Shown: piece after piece, positions 54,953 through 63,516 of the stretch
Layout: each line of letters starts with the position of its first letter
Position numbering within the stretch: the stretch's first letter is position 1
From: Clostridium sp. AF27-2AA
Lineage (GTDB): Bacteria; Bacillota; Clostridia; Lachnospirales; Lachnospiraceae
Length of the DNA: 64,000 nucleotides
Assembly (NCBI RefSeq): GCF_003478505.1
Contig: NZ_QUFI01000007.1
Coordinates: forward strand, 1 to 64,000
Direction: 5' to 3'
Translations under genes and position numbers: made by a program
Notes under the pieces: model-generated
The model's database searches: none
The model's input: the letters and a program-made list of their open reading frames with translations, nothing else
Told to the model about the DNA's origin: nothing

Positions 54953-56335
54953 TTATTTCCAGATCATATTTAAGATCAGCAGCTCTACGATACCGACGCC
55001 AGTCATGACGAAGGATACGGCTGTCTTACAACGGAGCTGGTCTTTGATCTCGGTTAAGCCGAACATACCATTGAACACCCAGAAGCCACTGTCGTTGAAG
55101 TAGCTGAATGCGATCGCGCCGATACAGGAAGCCTGTGCCAGCAGAACCGGATTTAAGCCCAGGGTGGCAATGAGCGGAGCAGTCAGGGATGCGGAGGTGG
55201 TGATCGCTACGGTTGCGGAACCAAGAGCCAGACGCATCAGGGCACCGATCAGGACCGGGATCAGAATAGCCGGGATCGGCCAGGAAACTACGGTAGCACC
55301 GAGTACATCGCCGATACCGCTGACTTTGATGATGTTTCCGAGAGCGCCGCCTGCACCGGTGATCAGCATGATCATACCGGTATCTTTGATGCTGTCGCCC
55401 ATGATGTTCATCAGCTTATCCTTCGGGATATCTTTACCGATGCCGTAAACAGCAATGGTGGTACCAAGAGCCAGGGCTACGATCGGGGAACCTACCAGGG
55501 TAATGATGCTGTAGATGAAGCTTTCTTTGTCAACACCTACGAAATCGCAAACGGTTTTGCTCAGAATGAGTACCAGCGGAATCAGGATCGGAGCAAGGGA
55601 CTCGCCCAGGCCCGGAAGCTTTTTGCTGCCCATGATCTCATCTAACTGATCCATGGATTTTAAGTATTCTTTCTTGAATTCCTTGCGGTCGTAGGTACCG
55701 TCCTCACGCGGGATCTGGTAGATCTTCTTGCCGATCCAGTGTGCATACAGCAGAGCTGCGATGAGGATCGGAACAGACATCAGGGCACCTGCGATGATCA
55801 TCTGGCCAACATCTACGCCCATCATTCCGGCAGCGGTTAACGGACCCGGAGTCGGCGGAACCATTACGTGGGTACACTGCAGGCCGCAGGCCAGAGCCAG
55901 AGCCAGAGCGATAACGGATTTACCGGTTACGCGGGACATTGCCTTACATAACGGTGCGAAAATTACGATTGCGGAATCTGCGAAAACCGGGATGGATACC
56001 AGCCATCCGGTGATACCAAGGGCAAGCTCCTCTTTGCCGCTTCCGATTTTCTTGATGAAGGAGTAAGCCATACGCTCTGCAGCGCCGGTCTTTTCGAGGA
56101 TACCGCCCATCATAACGCCGAGACCGATGATGATACCGGTACTTTTTAAGGTGTTTCCGAAGCCATCCTGGATTGCGGTAATGGCATCAGACGGGGACAT
56201 TTTGCCGATCAGACCTGTGATCAGTGCAGCAAGCAGCAGCGCGATAAAGGTGTGGGTCTTGGTCTTCATAACCAGGAAGATCATGATCGCGATGCCTAAG
56301 AACAGGCCAAGCAGCATCTGGGTTTCATGTGACAT
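54953..56335 (-). CDS. GntP-family sugar-acid/H+ symporter
   Basis: 460 aa with about 12 membrane helices. GntP family hallmarks: MMGGILEKTGAAERMAYSFIKKIG, SIPVFADSAIVIFAPL, CTHVMVPPTPGPLTAAG and the C-terminal SFYNDSGFW-like SYFNDSGFWVFNGMFG. It would bring in gluconate, glucarate or a related acid. The gene is preceded by a 330-bp leader that includes repeat copy B; LysR lies further upstream on the same strand, and the glucarate dehydratase gene diverges from that LysR, so all three may form one sugar-acid regulon. Confidence 0.88.
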   Translation of the reverse strand: MSHETQMLLGLFLGIAIMIFLVMKTKTHTFIALLLAALITGLIGKMSPSDAITAIQDGFGNTLKSTGIIIGLGVMMGGILEKTGAAERMAYSFIKKIGSGKEELALGITGWLVSIPVFADSAIVIFAPLCKAMSRVTGKSVIALALALACGLQCTHVMVPPTPGPLTAAGMMGVDVGQMIIAGALMSVPILIAALLYAHWIGKKIYQIPREDGTYDRKEFKKEYLKSMDQLDEIMGSKKLPGLGESLAPILIPLVLILSKTVCDFVGVDKESFIYSIITLVGSPIVALALGTTIAVYGIGKDIPKDKLMNIMGDSIKDTGMIMLITGAGGALGNIIKVSGIGDVLGATVVSWPIPAILIPVLIGALMRLALGSATVAITTSASLTAPLIATLGLNPVLLAQASCIGAIAFSYFNDSGFWVFNGMFGLTEIKDQLRCKTAVSFVMTGVGIVELLILNMIWK

Positions 56336-56377
56336 ATTTCATACCTCTTTCTGTAGTGTGCTCACTTCGTATGCATC

Positions 56378-56510
56378 GTTACTGTTCACGCATTGCGCAA
56401 ACAGCAACGGATTTTGCCGATGCTTCGCATTCCAAATCGGCAAAATCTGCTTCCACGGCTGTATCATACGGCATTTTCAGTTCAGAAAATGCCTACCCAT
56501 GTACAGTAAC
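56378..56510 (-). repeat. Structured repeat, copy B (133 bp)
   Basis: Inverse of copy A (34877-35011) with about 7 differences. The ends extend as ATGCATCGTTACTGT (56371-56385) and ACAGTAACTATGCAT (56503-56517), one mismatch. The hairpins are the same three. Reading toward the GntP gene it ends 42 nt before the start codon, as copy A does to the MATE gene. Confidence 0.85.
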
Positions 56511-56592
56511 TATGCATCAAATATGGGGGGATGCATTCGCAAAGCCGCTGTTGCAAGGCTGTGAACGAAGTGATAAAATTATGACAAGAGGC

Positions 56593-56621
56593 ATTATAGC
56601 GAAAATTGATACATAAGTAAA
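56593..56621 (-). promoter_or_regulatory. Promoter of the GntP gene
   Basis: On the minus strand TTTACT (56621-56616), 17 bp, TATAAT (56598-56593). The transcript would include about 250 nt of leader containing repeat copy B. Confidence 0.6.
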
Positions 56622-56665
56622 ATTAACTGTACTTAGCCAACTCTTAAAATAATTAATATTTGTTC

Positions 56666-57586
56666 TTAAAATAATGGCGCTGAGTTTTCCCAGTATTCCC
56701 GTGCGAGCCGAATGAATTCCCGTGCACCGGAGTTTAAGTAACCATTTTTCTGGCAGGAAATGACAATTTCCCAGGACGGACGTTCCGGCAGGGAAAAGCA
56801 GGCAACGCCTTCGGTGAGTCCCAGCGTATAATACCGCGGAATGATACCGCAGCACAGAGTAGACTGCACCATGGCGGCAATACCGCTGGTATTGTTGGTT
56901 TCAAACAGAATATTTGGGGCGAAACCGGCTTTCTCAAACAGCAGATCGCAGGAGGAACGAAGTGTGGAGGTCTTGTCCATCAGCACAAAGGGCTCATAGC
57001 GCAGCTCGGTCAGGTCCAGGGTTGTCAGTGGTTCGCCGGAAGGTGCAGCTTTTGCTGCCAGCGGATGCCCGCTTGGGATGATCAGTACCAGCTCCTCCTG
57101 CTTTAGCGGATAGTAGGTATCGCTGGTCTGATCCTTTTGCGTGAGGGTCATAAGACCCACATCAATATCCCCTTTGGCAATGGCATCCTGTTGGGCCCGG
57201 ACCCGCATCTCAATAGGGCGCACATCCAGGTTCGGAAAGCTGCGGTGCAGTTCCGGGTAAATGGACGTGAACATGCGAAGTCCCCGTCCCGGTGTCAGGC
57301 CGATGGTCAGATGGCCTTTGCGGGCGCTGACAACATCGTAGATTCTGTTGTATGTGGTATTTTTAATCTGAAGAGCAGCTTTTGCACCCTCGATATAAAT
57401 TTCCCCGGCTTCTGTCAGGCGCCAGTTGGTGCGGGAACGGTGAAACAGAGGTGTGCCAAGTTCTTTTTCCAGCTTTAAAAGCTGCTGGTTTAAGGCAGAC
57501 TGGGTGATGAACAGTTTTTCCGCAGCCTTGGTGATGTTGTTCTCCTCTGCGATTTTTAATATGTATTCGATTTGTTTGGTATCCAT
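56666..57586 (-). CDS. LysR-family regulator, probable sugar-acid regulator
   Basis: 306 aa. HTH: IEYILKIAEENNITKAAEKLFITQSALNQQLLKLEKELGTPLF. Effector domain with LTIGLTPGRGLRMFTSIYPELHRSFPNLDV. ATG 57586 has GGGAGG upstream; the frame is open to 57679. It lies between gntP and the divergent gudD, so it likely controls both. It closely parallels the LysR at 59271 (KLFITQSALNQQL is shared), showing a recent duplication. Confidence 0.87.
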   Translation of the reverse strand: MDTKQIEYILKIAEENNITKAAEKLFITQSALNQQLLKLEKELGTPLFHRSRTNWRLTEAGEIYIEGAKAALQIKNTTYNRIYDVVSARKGHLTIGLTPGRGLRMFTSIYPELHRSFPNLDVRPIEMRVRAQQDAIAKGDIDVGLMTLTQKDQTSDTYYPLKQEELVLIIPSGHPLAAKAAPSGEPLTTLDLTELRYEPFVLMDKTSTLRSSCDLLFEKAGFAPNILFETNNTSGIAAMVQSTLCCGIIPRYYTLGLTEGVACFSLPERPSWEIVISCQKNGYLNSGAREFIRLAREYWENSAPLF

Positions 57587-57714
57587 GTAAACCTCCCATG
57601 AACAAATGCGGCTGTATGTGTTTCTTCTATAAAATAAAGCACATTTGATTATAACAGTTTCTAAACAGAAAATAAACAAGAAAAATTATTAAGAGAAATA
57701 TAAAAACTATTAAT

Positions 57715-57747
57715 TTTACTTATTTGCATAAAGGTGCTATGATAGCA
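57715..57747 (+). promoter_or_regulatory. gudD promoter with LysR-type box
   Basis: TTTTAC (57715-57720), 17 bp, TATGAT (57738-57743). TGCTATGATAGCA (57735-57747) is a palindrome of T-N11-A form and overlaps the -10, a position suited to LysR control. Another palindrome, TTTCTAAACAGAAA, lies at 57658-57671. Confidence 0.5.
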
Positions 57748-57809
57748 TCAGTAAGAGATACAAAGAACTTCAAAATATCATTTATATATTATTCAAGGAG
57801 GGTATTCAA

Positions 57810-59150
57810 ATGAACGCAATTCCTACAATTACTAAGATGGAAGTTTTCCCGGTTGCAGGACATGACTGCATGGAGCTGAACTTAAGTGGTGCGCACGCTC
57901 CGTACTTCACCCGTAACATCGTGATCCTGACCGACAGCACCGGTAACGAGGGTATCGGTGAGGTTCCGGGCGGTGAGAAGATCACTGCTGCATTAGAGCA
58001 GATTAAAGATCTCGTAATCGGTTCCAGCATCGGTGATTACAAGCAGACCTTAAACAAGATCCGCGCATGGCTGTCTGCAAACATCAAAGATGACAAGCGT
58101 GGTCTTCAGACCTTCGACCTGCGTGTAGGCGTACATGTAGTTACCGCAGTAGAGGCTCCGCTTCTTGACCTGCTTGGCAAGTTCTTAAACGTTCCGGCTG
58201 CTGCCCTGATGGGTGACGGAATCCAGAGAGATAAGGTTCGTTTCCTGTCCTATCTTTTCTATGTTGGAGACCGTAAGAAAACCGATCTTGAGTACGAGGA
58301 AGAGCCGGATGCAGAGTGCGACTGGTACCGTCTGCGTCACGAGGAGGCTATGACTCCGGAAGCAATCGTGGCACTGGCAAAGGCTACCAACGAGAAATAC
58401 GGCTTTGAAGACTTCAAGTTAAAGGGCGGCGTTTTAGCTCCTCAGGAAGAGGTAAAGGCTGTTACCGCAATCAAGGAAGCATTCCCGAACGCACGTGTAG
58501 ACCTTGACCCGAACGGCTGCTGGAGCTTAAAAGAGGCTCTGGAAGTTGCTCCGGACTTAAAGAAGGTTCTGGCATACTGTGAGGATCCGTGTGGCGCAGA
58601 GGATGGCTTCTCCGGCCGTGAGGTTATGGCTGAGTTCAGAAAAGCAACCATGATGCCGACCGCTACCAACATGATCAACACTGACTGGCGTCAGATGTGC
58701 CATGCAATCGCTCTGCAGAGCGTAGATATCCCGTTAGCAGATCCGCACTTCTGGACCATGGAAGGTTCTGTACGTGTAGGCCAGCTGTGCAACGACTTCG
58801 GTCTGATGTGGGGCTGCCATTCCAATAACCACTTCGATATCTCCCTGGCTATGGTTGTACAGTGTGCAGCTGCAATCCCGGGCAAGATGAACGGTATCGA
58901 TACCCACTGGATCTGGCAGGAGGGCCGTGAGCGCCTGACCAAAGAGCCGATGCAGATCGTAGGCGGATGCATCGAGCTGCCGAAGAAGCCGGGTCTTGGT
59001 GTAGAGGTTGATCGCGACCAGATCATGAAGGCTCATCAGCTTTACATGGATAAGTGCTACGGCAAGGGCGCTCGTAACGACGCTGTTGGTATGCAGTACC
59101 TGATCCCGGGCTGGACCTTCGATAACAAGAAACCGTGCATGGTTCGGTAA
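57810..59150 (+). CDS. gudD: Glucarate dehydratase
   Basis: 446 aa, enolase superfamily. It dehydrates D-glucarate (and possibly idarate) to 5-keto-4-deoxyglucarate. Family signature: [38 protein letters not shown] (catalytic Lys pair region), [48 protein letters not shown] (metal ligands) and [13 protein letters not shown] (His-Asn-His active site). Codon use is strongly biased for high expression. AAGGAGG precedes the ATG; a terminator follows. Neighbouring GntP permease and LysR fit uptake and regulation. Confidence 0.95.
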   Translation: MNAIPTITKMEVFPVAGHDCMELNLSGAHAPYFTRNIVILTDSTGNEGIGEVPGGEKITAALEQIKDLVIGSSIGDYKQTLNKIRAWLSANIKDDKRGLQTFDLRVGVHVVTAVEAPLLDLLGKFLNVPAAALMGDGIQRDKVRFLSYLFYVGDRKKTDLEYEEEPDAECDWYRLRHEEAMTPEAIVALAKATNEKYGFEDFKLKGGVLAPQEEVKAVTAIKEAFPNARVDLDPNGCWSLKEALEVAPDLKKVLAYCEDPCGAEDGFSGREVMAEFRKATMMPTATNMINTDWRQMCHAIALQSVDIPLADPHFWTMEGSVRVGQLCNDFGLMWGCHSNNHFDISLAMVVQCAAAIPGKMNGIDTHWIWQEGRERLTKEPMQIVGGCIELPKKPGLGVEVDRDQIMKAHQLYMDKCYGKGARNDAVGMQYLIPGWTFDNKKPCMVR

Positions 59151-59170
59151 TTGAATATTTCATAATAAAT

Positions 59171-59212
59171 AAAGAAGCCATCTTCCGACGATTGTAGGAA
59201 GATGGCTTCTTT
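59171..59212. terminator. Bidirectional terminator after gudD
   Basis: AAAGAAGCCATCTTCC (59171-59186) pairs perfectly over 16 bp with GGAAGATGGCTTCTTT (59197-59212). Confidence 0.85.
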
Positions 59213-59270
59213 GCAGCTGTATATAATAAAAGTATCAGAAATGATATGTCAGCTAAGCGGCGGGAACGTG

Positions 59271-60173
59271 TCATTTTCTCCAGTACTCCCGGCACAGCTC
59301 CAGAAAATACTGCTCTGCATGACTCAGATAGGCTCCTTTCCGACAGCACATGGTCACTTCCCAGCGCGGCTGTCCTTCCAGCCGGAAATAGACAACACCT
59401 GGAGCTGTCTTTGCAAAAATCCGCGGCAGCAGGGCACAGCCTACCTCAGCCAGCACCATGCGGTATTTACTGACGTTGCTGCTGGTGGAAAAGAGGACCT
59501 GGGGCTGGAACCCCGCTTCGCGAAAGAGAGCCTCCTCCAGCTGGAACATGGTGGACCGGCGGGTGATCAGGATAAACGGATCCTCCAGAAAACGGGACAG
59601 ACTGACCTCGGGCGCATCCTCAGCCTGTGTACTTCCCAGACAGGCCAGCGGATGGGAGGCGGGAACAGCAAGAAAAATTTCTTCCTCTGCCATGGAAAGA
59701 TAGGTATTGTCGTCCTTCTGGGATTCCACCAGTGTGATAAGACCAAGATCCAACTCATTGCGTGTGATGAGATTCTGCATGGTCCGGACGTTGCACTCCA
59801 CCGGCTCAATCCGGATATCCGGGAACTTCCGGTGGAATTCCGGGTAGATGGCAGTGAACATATTGACGCCGCGCTCCGGAATAAGCCCCAGGCTGATACG
59901 CCGGTTCCCGCTTTCTTTTAAATCCTGGATCTGGCTGTAGGCATCCTTTTTCAGGTTCAGGATCTGTCTTGCCGTATTTATATAAATTTCGCCCGCCGGA
60001 GTCAGGTGCCAGTCGGAGCGGGTCCGCACAAAGAGCGGGAGCCCCAGCTCCTTTTCCAGCTTCTGCAGCTGCTGGTTTAAGGCGGACTGGGTGATAAAAA
60101 GTTTCTCTGCAGCTTTAGTAATGCTGCGTTCTTCACTGATCTGTATGATATATTCCATTTGTCTGGTATCCAA
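59271..60173 (-). CDS. LysR-family regulator, duplicate of the one at 56666
   Basis: 300 aa. HTH: MEYIIQISEERSITKAAEKLFITQSALNQQLQKLEKELGLPLF. Effector part: ISLGLIPERGVNMFTAIYPEFHRKFPDIRIEPV. Its similarity to the LysR at 56666-57586 is strong through the whole length. It is divergent from the GlpA-like redox operon at 60351 and has an LTTR-type palindrome in the gap, so that operon is the likely target. Confidence 0.87.
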   Translation of the reverse strand: MDTRQMEYIIQISEERSITKAAEKLFITQSALNQQLQKLEKELGLPLFVRTRSDWHLTPAGEIYINTARQILNLKKDAYSQIQDLKESGNRRISLGLIPERGVNMFTAIYPEFHRKFPDIRIEPVECNVRTMQNLITRNELDLGLITLVESQKDDNTYLSMAEEEIFLAVPASHPLACLGSTQAEDAPEVSLSRFLEDPFILITRRSTMFQLEEALFREAGFQPQVLFSTSSNVSKYRMVLAEVGCALLPRIFAKTAPGVVYFRLEGQPRWEVTMCCRKGAYLSHAEQYFLELCREYWRK

Positions 60174-60232
60174 CCGAAAACCCTCCTGTCATAAGAATGC
60201 TATGTAATACCGGAATCGTGCTTTGAAATAAA

Positions 60233-60298
60233 TGTTAGAAAAACTAACATAAATATTATTTATATAAATTTGACTGACGTACAGAGCTATTATACAAT
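60233..60298 (+). promoter_or_regulatory. LysR-type box and promoter of the redox operon
   Basis: TGTTAGAAAAACTAACA (60233-60249) is a perfect inverted repeat with an inner T-N11-A. Promoter: TTGACT (60270-60275), 17 bp, TACAAT (60293-60298). Confidence 0.55.
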
Positions 60299-60350
60299 GT
60301 GATTATCAATAAGACAAGTTTCACAGGAGAAATGAGGAGGATGGATCAAA

Positions 60351-61814
60351 ATGATGTCCTATGATGTGATCGTGATCGGCGCCGGCGTTGTCGGATCGGC
60401 CGTGGCGCGGGAATTATCCCGTTACCAGTTGAAGACTGCGGTGCTGGAGAAGGAGCTGGATGTGGCGTGCGGAAACAGCAGCCGCAATACCGGCATGCTC
60501 CACGCCGGATTTACTTATAAGCCGGGAAGCTTAAAGGCAGAGTGCGCCGTAGAGGGAAACCAGGAGTTTGACCAGGTGGCAAAGGAGCTTGGCGTGCCGT
60601 TTAAGCGTACCGGAAAGCTGGTAGTTGGTTTTACCGACCATGACCGGGAAAACATTTTAAAATACAAGGCCATTGGCGAGCAGAACGGTGTCCAGGGCAT
60701 GCGCATGATCGACAAAGATGAGATCAACCGCATTGACCCGAATGCAGGCGGTGAGTTTGCCATGTATGTGCCGTCCTCCGGCATTCTGGATCCGATGCAG
60801 TACACCATCGGTCTTGCAGAGAATGCCTGCCAGAATGGTGTTAAATTCCATTTTGGCCAGAAGGTGACCGGCATTACCCGGGACGAGGCGAAGGATGTTT
60901 GGGTAGTAAAGACGGAGCAGGATACCTTTGAGACAAAATGGGTCATCAACTGTGCCGGTATGTATGCATCGGAGATTTCCGAGATGCTCGGCTACCCGAA
61001 CTACCCGGTAAAGGGCTTTAAGGGTGAGTACTATGTGCTGGATAAAAAGGCCGGAAAGTTCCTTTCCATCCCGGTTTACCCGGCTCCGAATGATAAGGGC
61101 GGCTTCTCCACCCATGCAACTCCGACAGTGGACGGCAATGTGCTGGTAGGACCGGATTCCTATGTAACAGAAGACCGCGAGGATTATGTTGTAACCAAGG
61201 AGCATATGGACGGTCTGTTCCGCGACGGCAGCAAGATGTTCAAGCAAATGAAGCGTGAGTACTTTATCCGGAACTTTGCAGGCATCCGCTGGAAACGCTA
61301 TAATCCGGAAACCGGAGAAATCCTGGATTTCCTGTTAGAGTCCGATGGTGCACATCCGCATACCGTAAACCTGGTTGGCATTGAGTCTCCGGGTGTGACC
61401 TGCGCACTGCCGCTGGCACGCCGTGCTGTGGCATTATTAGTGAAAGAGGAGCATCCGCAGAAGAATGATGGCTTTGATCCGGTGCGTCCGGTAAAGAAAC
61501 GCTTCCATGAGATGAGCCATGAGGAGCAGATGGCGGCCATCAAAGAAAATCCGCTGTACGGTGAGGTGGTATGCCGCTGCGAGACCGTGACTAAGGCCGA
61601 GATCCTGGATGCGATCCGCAATCCGCTGGGCGTCTGTACCGTGACCGGCATCAAGAACCGTACCCGTGCCACCATGGGACGCTGCCAGGGCGGCTACTGC
61701 GAGACCCGCATTACCGAGATGATCGAGCAGGAGAAGCACCTTGCGCCGGAAGAGGTTCGGTACTCCAAACGGGATTCTTATATTTTCACAGGAAAGGTCA
61801 GGGACATAAAATGA
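60351..61814 (+). CDS. GlpA-like FAD-dependent dehydrogenase with BFD-type [2Fe-2S] domain
   Basis: 487 aa. N-terminal FAD-binding motif DVIVIGAGVVGSAVARELS, DAO-type core (NTGMLHAGFTYKPGSLKAECAVEGN), and a C-terminal [2Fe-2S] domain with C408-x-C410 and C445-x4-C450 (GEVVCRCETV, MGRCQGGYC). This is the design of anaerobic glycerol-3-phosphate dehydrogenase subunit A and of related 2-hydroxyacid dehydrogenases. It overlaps the next gene by ATGA. AGGAGGAT precedes the start. No glycerol kinase or facilitator is near, so the substrate may be a sugar-acid intermediate rather than glycerol 3-phosphate. Confidence 0.85.
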   Translation: MMSYDVIVIGAGVVGSAVARELSRYQLKTAVLEKELDVACGNSSRNTGMLHAGFTYKPGSLKAECAVEGNQEFDQVAKELGVPFKRTGKLVVGFTDHDRENILKYKAIGEQNGVQGMRMIDKDEINRIDPNAGGEFAMYVPSSGILDPMQYTIGLAENACQNGVKFHFGQKVTGITRDEAKDVWVVKTEQDTFETKWVINCAGMYASEISEMLGYPNYPVKGFKGEYYVLDKKAGKFLSIPVYPAPNDKGGFSTHATPTVDGNVLVGPDSYVTEDREDYVVTKEHMDGLFRDGSKMFKQMKREYFIRNFAGIRWKRYNPETGEILDFLLESDGAHPHTVNLVGIESPGVTCALPLARRAVALLVKEEHPQKNDGFDPVRPVKKRFHEMSHEEQMAAIKENPLYGEVVCRCETVTKAEILDAIRNPLGVCTVTGIKNRTRATMGRCQGGYCETRITEMIEQEKHLAPEEVRYSKRDSYIFTGKVRDIK

Positions 61815-63046
61815 AAAATGTAGATGTTGTAATTATTGGCGGCGGCCCGGCCGGACTGGCGGCTGCGCTGGAGCTCTGGAAAAAGGGCATTCATGATATT
61901 CTGATCCTGGAGAGAGAAAAGGGACTGGGCGGAATCCTGCGCCAGTGCATCCATGATGGTTTTGGTCTGACCCGTTTCGGTGAGACCTTAAGCGGACCGG
62001 AGTATGCCTCCCGCTTCGCAGAGCAGGTGAAGAAGCTGGGTATTCCGTATATGACCGATACCACCGTGCTGGAGCTGACACCGGACAAGCAGGTGTTTGC
62101 GGCATCCCCGGAGGGACTGCTGGAGATCCAGGCAAAGGCAGTGATCCTGGCTATGGGCTGCCGGGAGCGTACCCGCGGAGCCATCAGCACTCCGGGAACC
62201 CGTCCGGCCGGTGTGTACACTGCCGGTGTGGCTCAGGCTTATATCAATTTAAAGAACCGCATGCCGGGAAAGAATGTCGTGATCCTTGGATCCGGTGATA
62301 TCGGCATGATCATGGCAAGACGTATGACCCTGGAGGGGGCGAAGGTGCTGGGCGTGTTTGAGATTCAGCCATACGCCAGCGGACTGCCGCGAAATATTGA
62401 ACAGTGCTTAAATGATTATCAGATTCCACTGCATTTAAGCCATTCCGTAACGGAGATCCGCGGCGTGGACCGTCTCGAGAGTGTCGTCATTTCTGAGGTG
62501 GATGACAGGCTGCAGCCGATCCCGGGAACTGAGAAGGAATATCCGTGTGACACCCTGATCCTTTCCGTGGGCCTGATCCCGGAAAATGAGCTGACCTGGA
62601 TGGCCGGCGCAAAGCAGGATGATGGAACCAAGGGCGCGTCTGTAGATGAAAACTTCCAGACCACCGTTCCGGGCGTATTCGCGGCAGGAAACGTGCTTCA
62701 CGTACATGATCTGGTAGACTTTGTTTCCATGGAGGCAGAGGAACTGGCAGACGGAGCAGCCCGCTACATCAAAGAGGGAGCGCTTCCGGATTGCGGCCTT
62801 GCCATTACAGGAGACAGTATGGTAGGACAGCTGACCCCGGCCCGCTTCAGCGGTACCGGAAATGTAACGGTGTCCTTCCGTATGAGAAAACCGGTGAGAA
62901 ACTGCACCGTAGAGCTGTGGCAGGGTGACCATCTGGTAAAACAGAAGAAGTTTCCGAAGGCTCTCCCGGCAGAGATGATCCAGATTGGCTTAAAGCCGGA
63001 AGAACTGAATGAGAAGGATAACCTGGAGGTGAGAGTGGTATGTTAA
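61811..63046 (+). CDS. GlpB-like NAD(P)/FAD-dependent oxidoreductase
   Basis: 411 aa, thioredoxin reductase-like fold. FAD motif VVIIGGGPAGLAAALELWKKGIHDILILERE (4-34), NAD motif NVVILGSGDIGMIMARRMTLEGAKVLGVFE (around 155-185), and FAD-closing VPGVFAAGNVLHVHDLVDFV. Second member of the GlpA-like/GlpB-like/DUF1667 set; it would pass electrons between the dehydrogenase and a carrier. Starts inside the previous gene's end and overlaps the next by 7 bp, indicating a tightly coupled complex. Confidence 0.85.
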   Translation: MKNVDVVIIGGGPAGLAAALELWKKGIHDILILEREKGLGGILRQCIHDGFGLTRFGETLSGPEYASRFAEQVKKLGIPYMTDTTVLELTPDKQVFAASPEGLLEIQAKAVILAMGCRERTRGAISTPGTRPAGVYTAGVAQAYINLKNRMPGKNVVILGSGDIGMIMARRMTLEGAKVLGVFEIQPYASGLPRNIEQCLNDYQIPLHLSHSVTEIRGVDRLESVVISEVDDRLQPIPGTEKEYPCDTLILSVGLIPENELTWMAGAKQDDGTKGASVDENFQTTVPGVFAAGNVLHVHDLVDFVSMEAEELADGAARYIKEGALPDCGLAITGDSMVGQLTPARFSGTGNVTVSFRMRKPVRNCTVELWQGDHLVKQKKFPKALPAEMIQIGLKPEELNEKDNLEVRVVC

Positions 63047-63399
63047 GAACCTTTACCTGTATTATGTGCCCTCAGGGCTGTGAGATTACCGCGGAGGGCA
63101 GCGAAGCGCCGTATTCCATCACCGGCAACAAGTGCAAACGCGGCCATGAATATGTAGAGCAGGAACTGGTAAACCCGATGCGGAATATAGCAACCTCCAT
63201 TCTGGTGGAGGGCGGTGAGATGCCGCTGGCCAGCGTCCGCCTGAGTGCGCCGATCCCGAAGGCTAAGATCTTTGACGTTATGAATGAGATCCGGAAAGTG
63301 AAACGCACCGCGCCGGTTCATGAGGGCGAGGTCGTGATTGAAAATGTGCTGGGACTGGGAAGTAATGTCATTGTGACCAGAACGGTGGAAGCAGAATAA
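63040..63399 (+). CDS. DUF1667 iron-sulphur-type protein
   Basis: 119 aa. Cysteines C7, C10, C14 and C32 (TCIMCPQGCEIT, NKCKRG) match a [4Fe-4S]-type site, and the VNPMRNIATSILVEGG block with PVHEGEVVIENVLGLG is the DUF1667 family, known to accompany GlpA/GlpB-like oxidoreductases. Probably the small electron-transfer subunit of the complex. It overlaps the previous gene by 7 bp and is followed by a strong terminator. Confidence 0.85.
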   Translation: MLRTFTCIMCPQGCEITAEGSEAPYSITGNKCKRGHEYVEQELVNPMRNIATSILVEGGEMPLASVRLSAPIPKAKIFDVMNEIRKVKRTAPVHEGEVVIENVLGLGSNVIVTRTVEAE

Positions 63400-63417
63400 C
63401 AGAAGAGAAAGCTTTAT

Positions 63418-63447
63418 CGAAAGGAGCCGCTTTTGCGGCTCCTTTCG
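63418..63447. terminator. Terminator after the redox operon
   Basis: CGAAAGGAGCCGC (63418-63430) pairs exactly with GCGGCTCCTTTCG (63435-63447) around TTTT. Confidence 0.8.
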
Positions 63448-63451
63448 GTGC

Positions 63452-63480
63452 TTGTGGGACCTGGGAACCGATGGTATAAT
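63452..63480 (+). promoter_or_regulatory. Promoter of the AAA-ATPase-like gene
   Basis: TTGTGG (63452-63457), 17 bp, TATAAT (63475-63480); ATG at 63517. Confidence 0.6.
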
Positions 63481-63516
63481 GAGTATAAAGACTAAAAAGT
63501 AGGATTGGAGGCAGCT

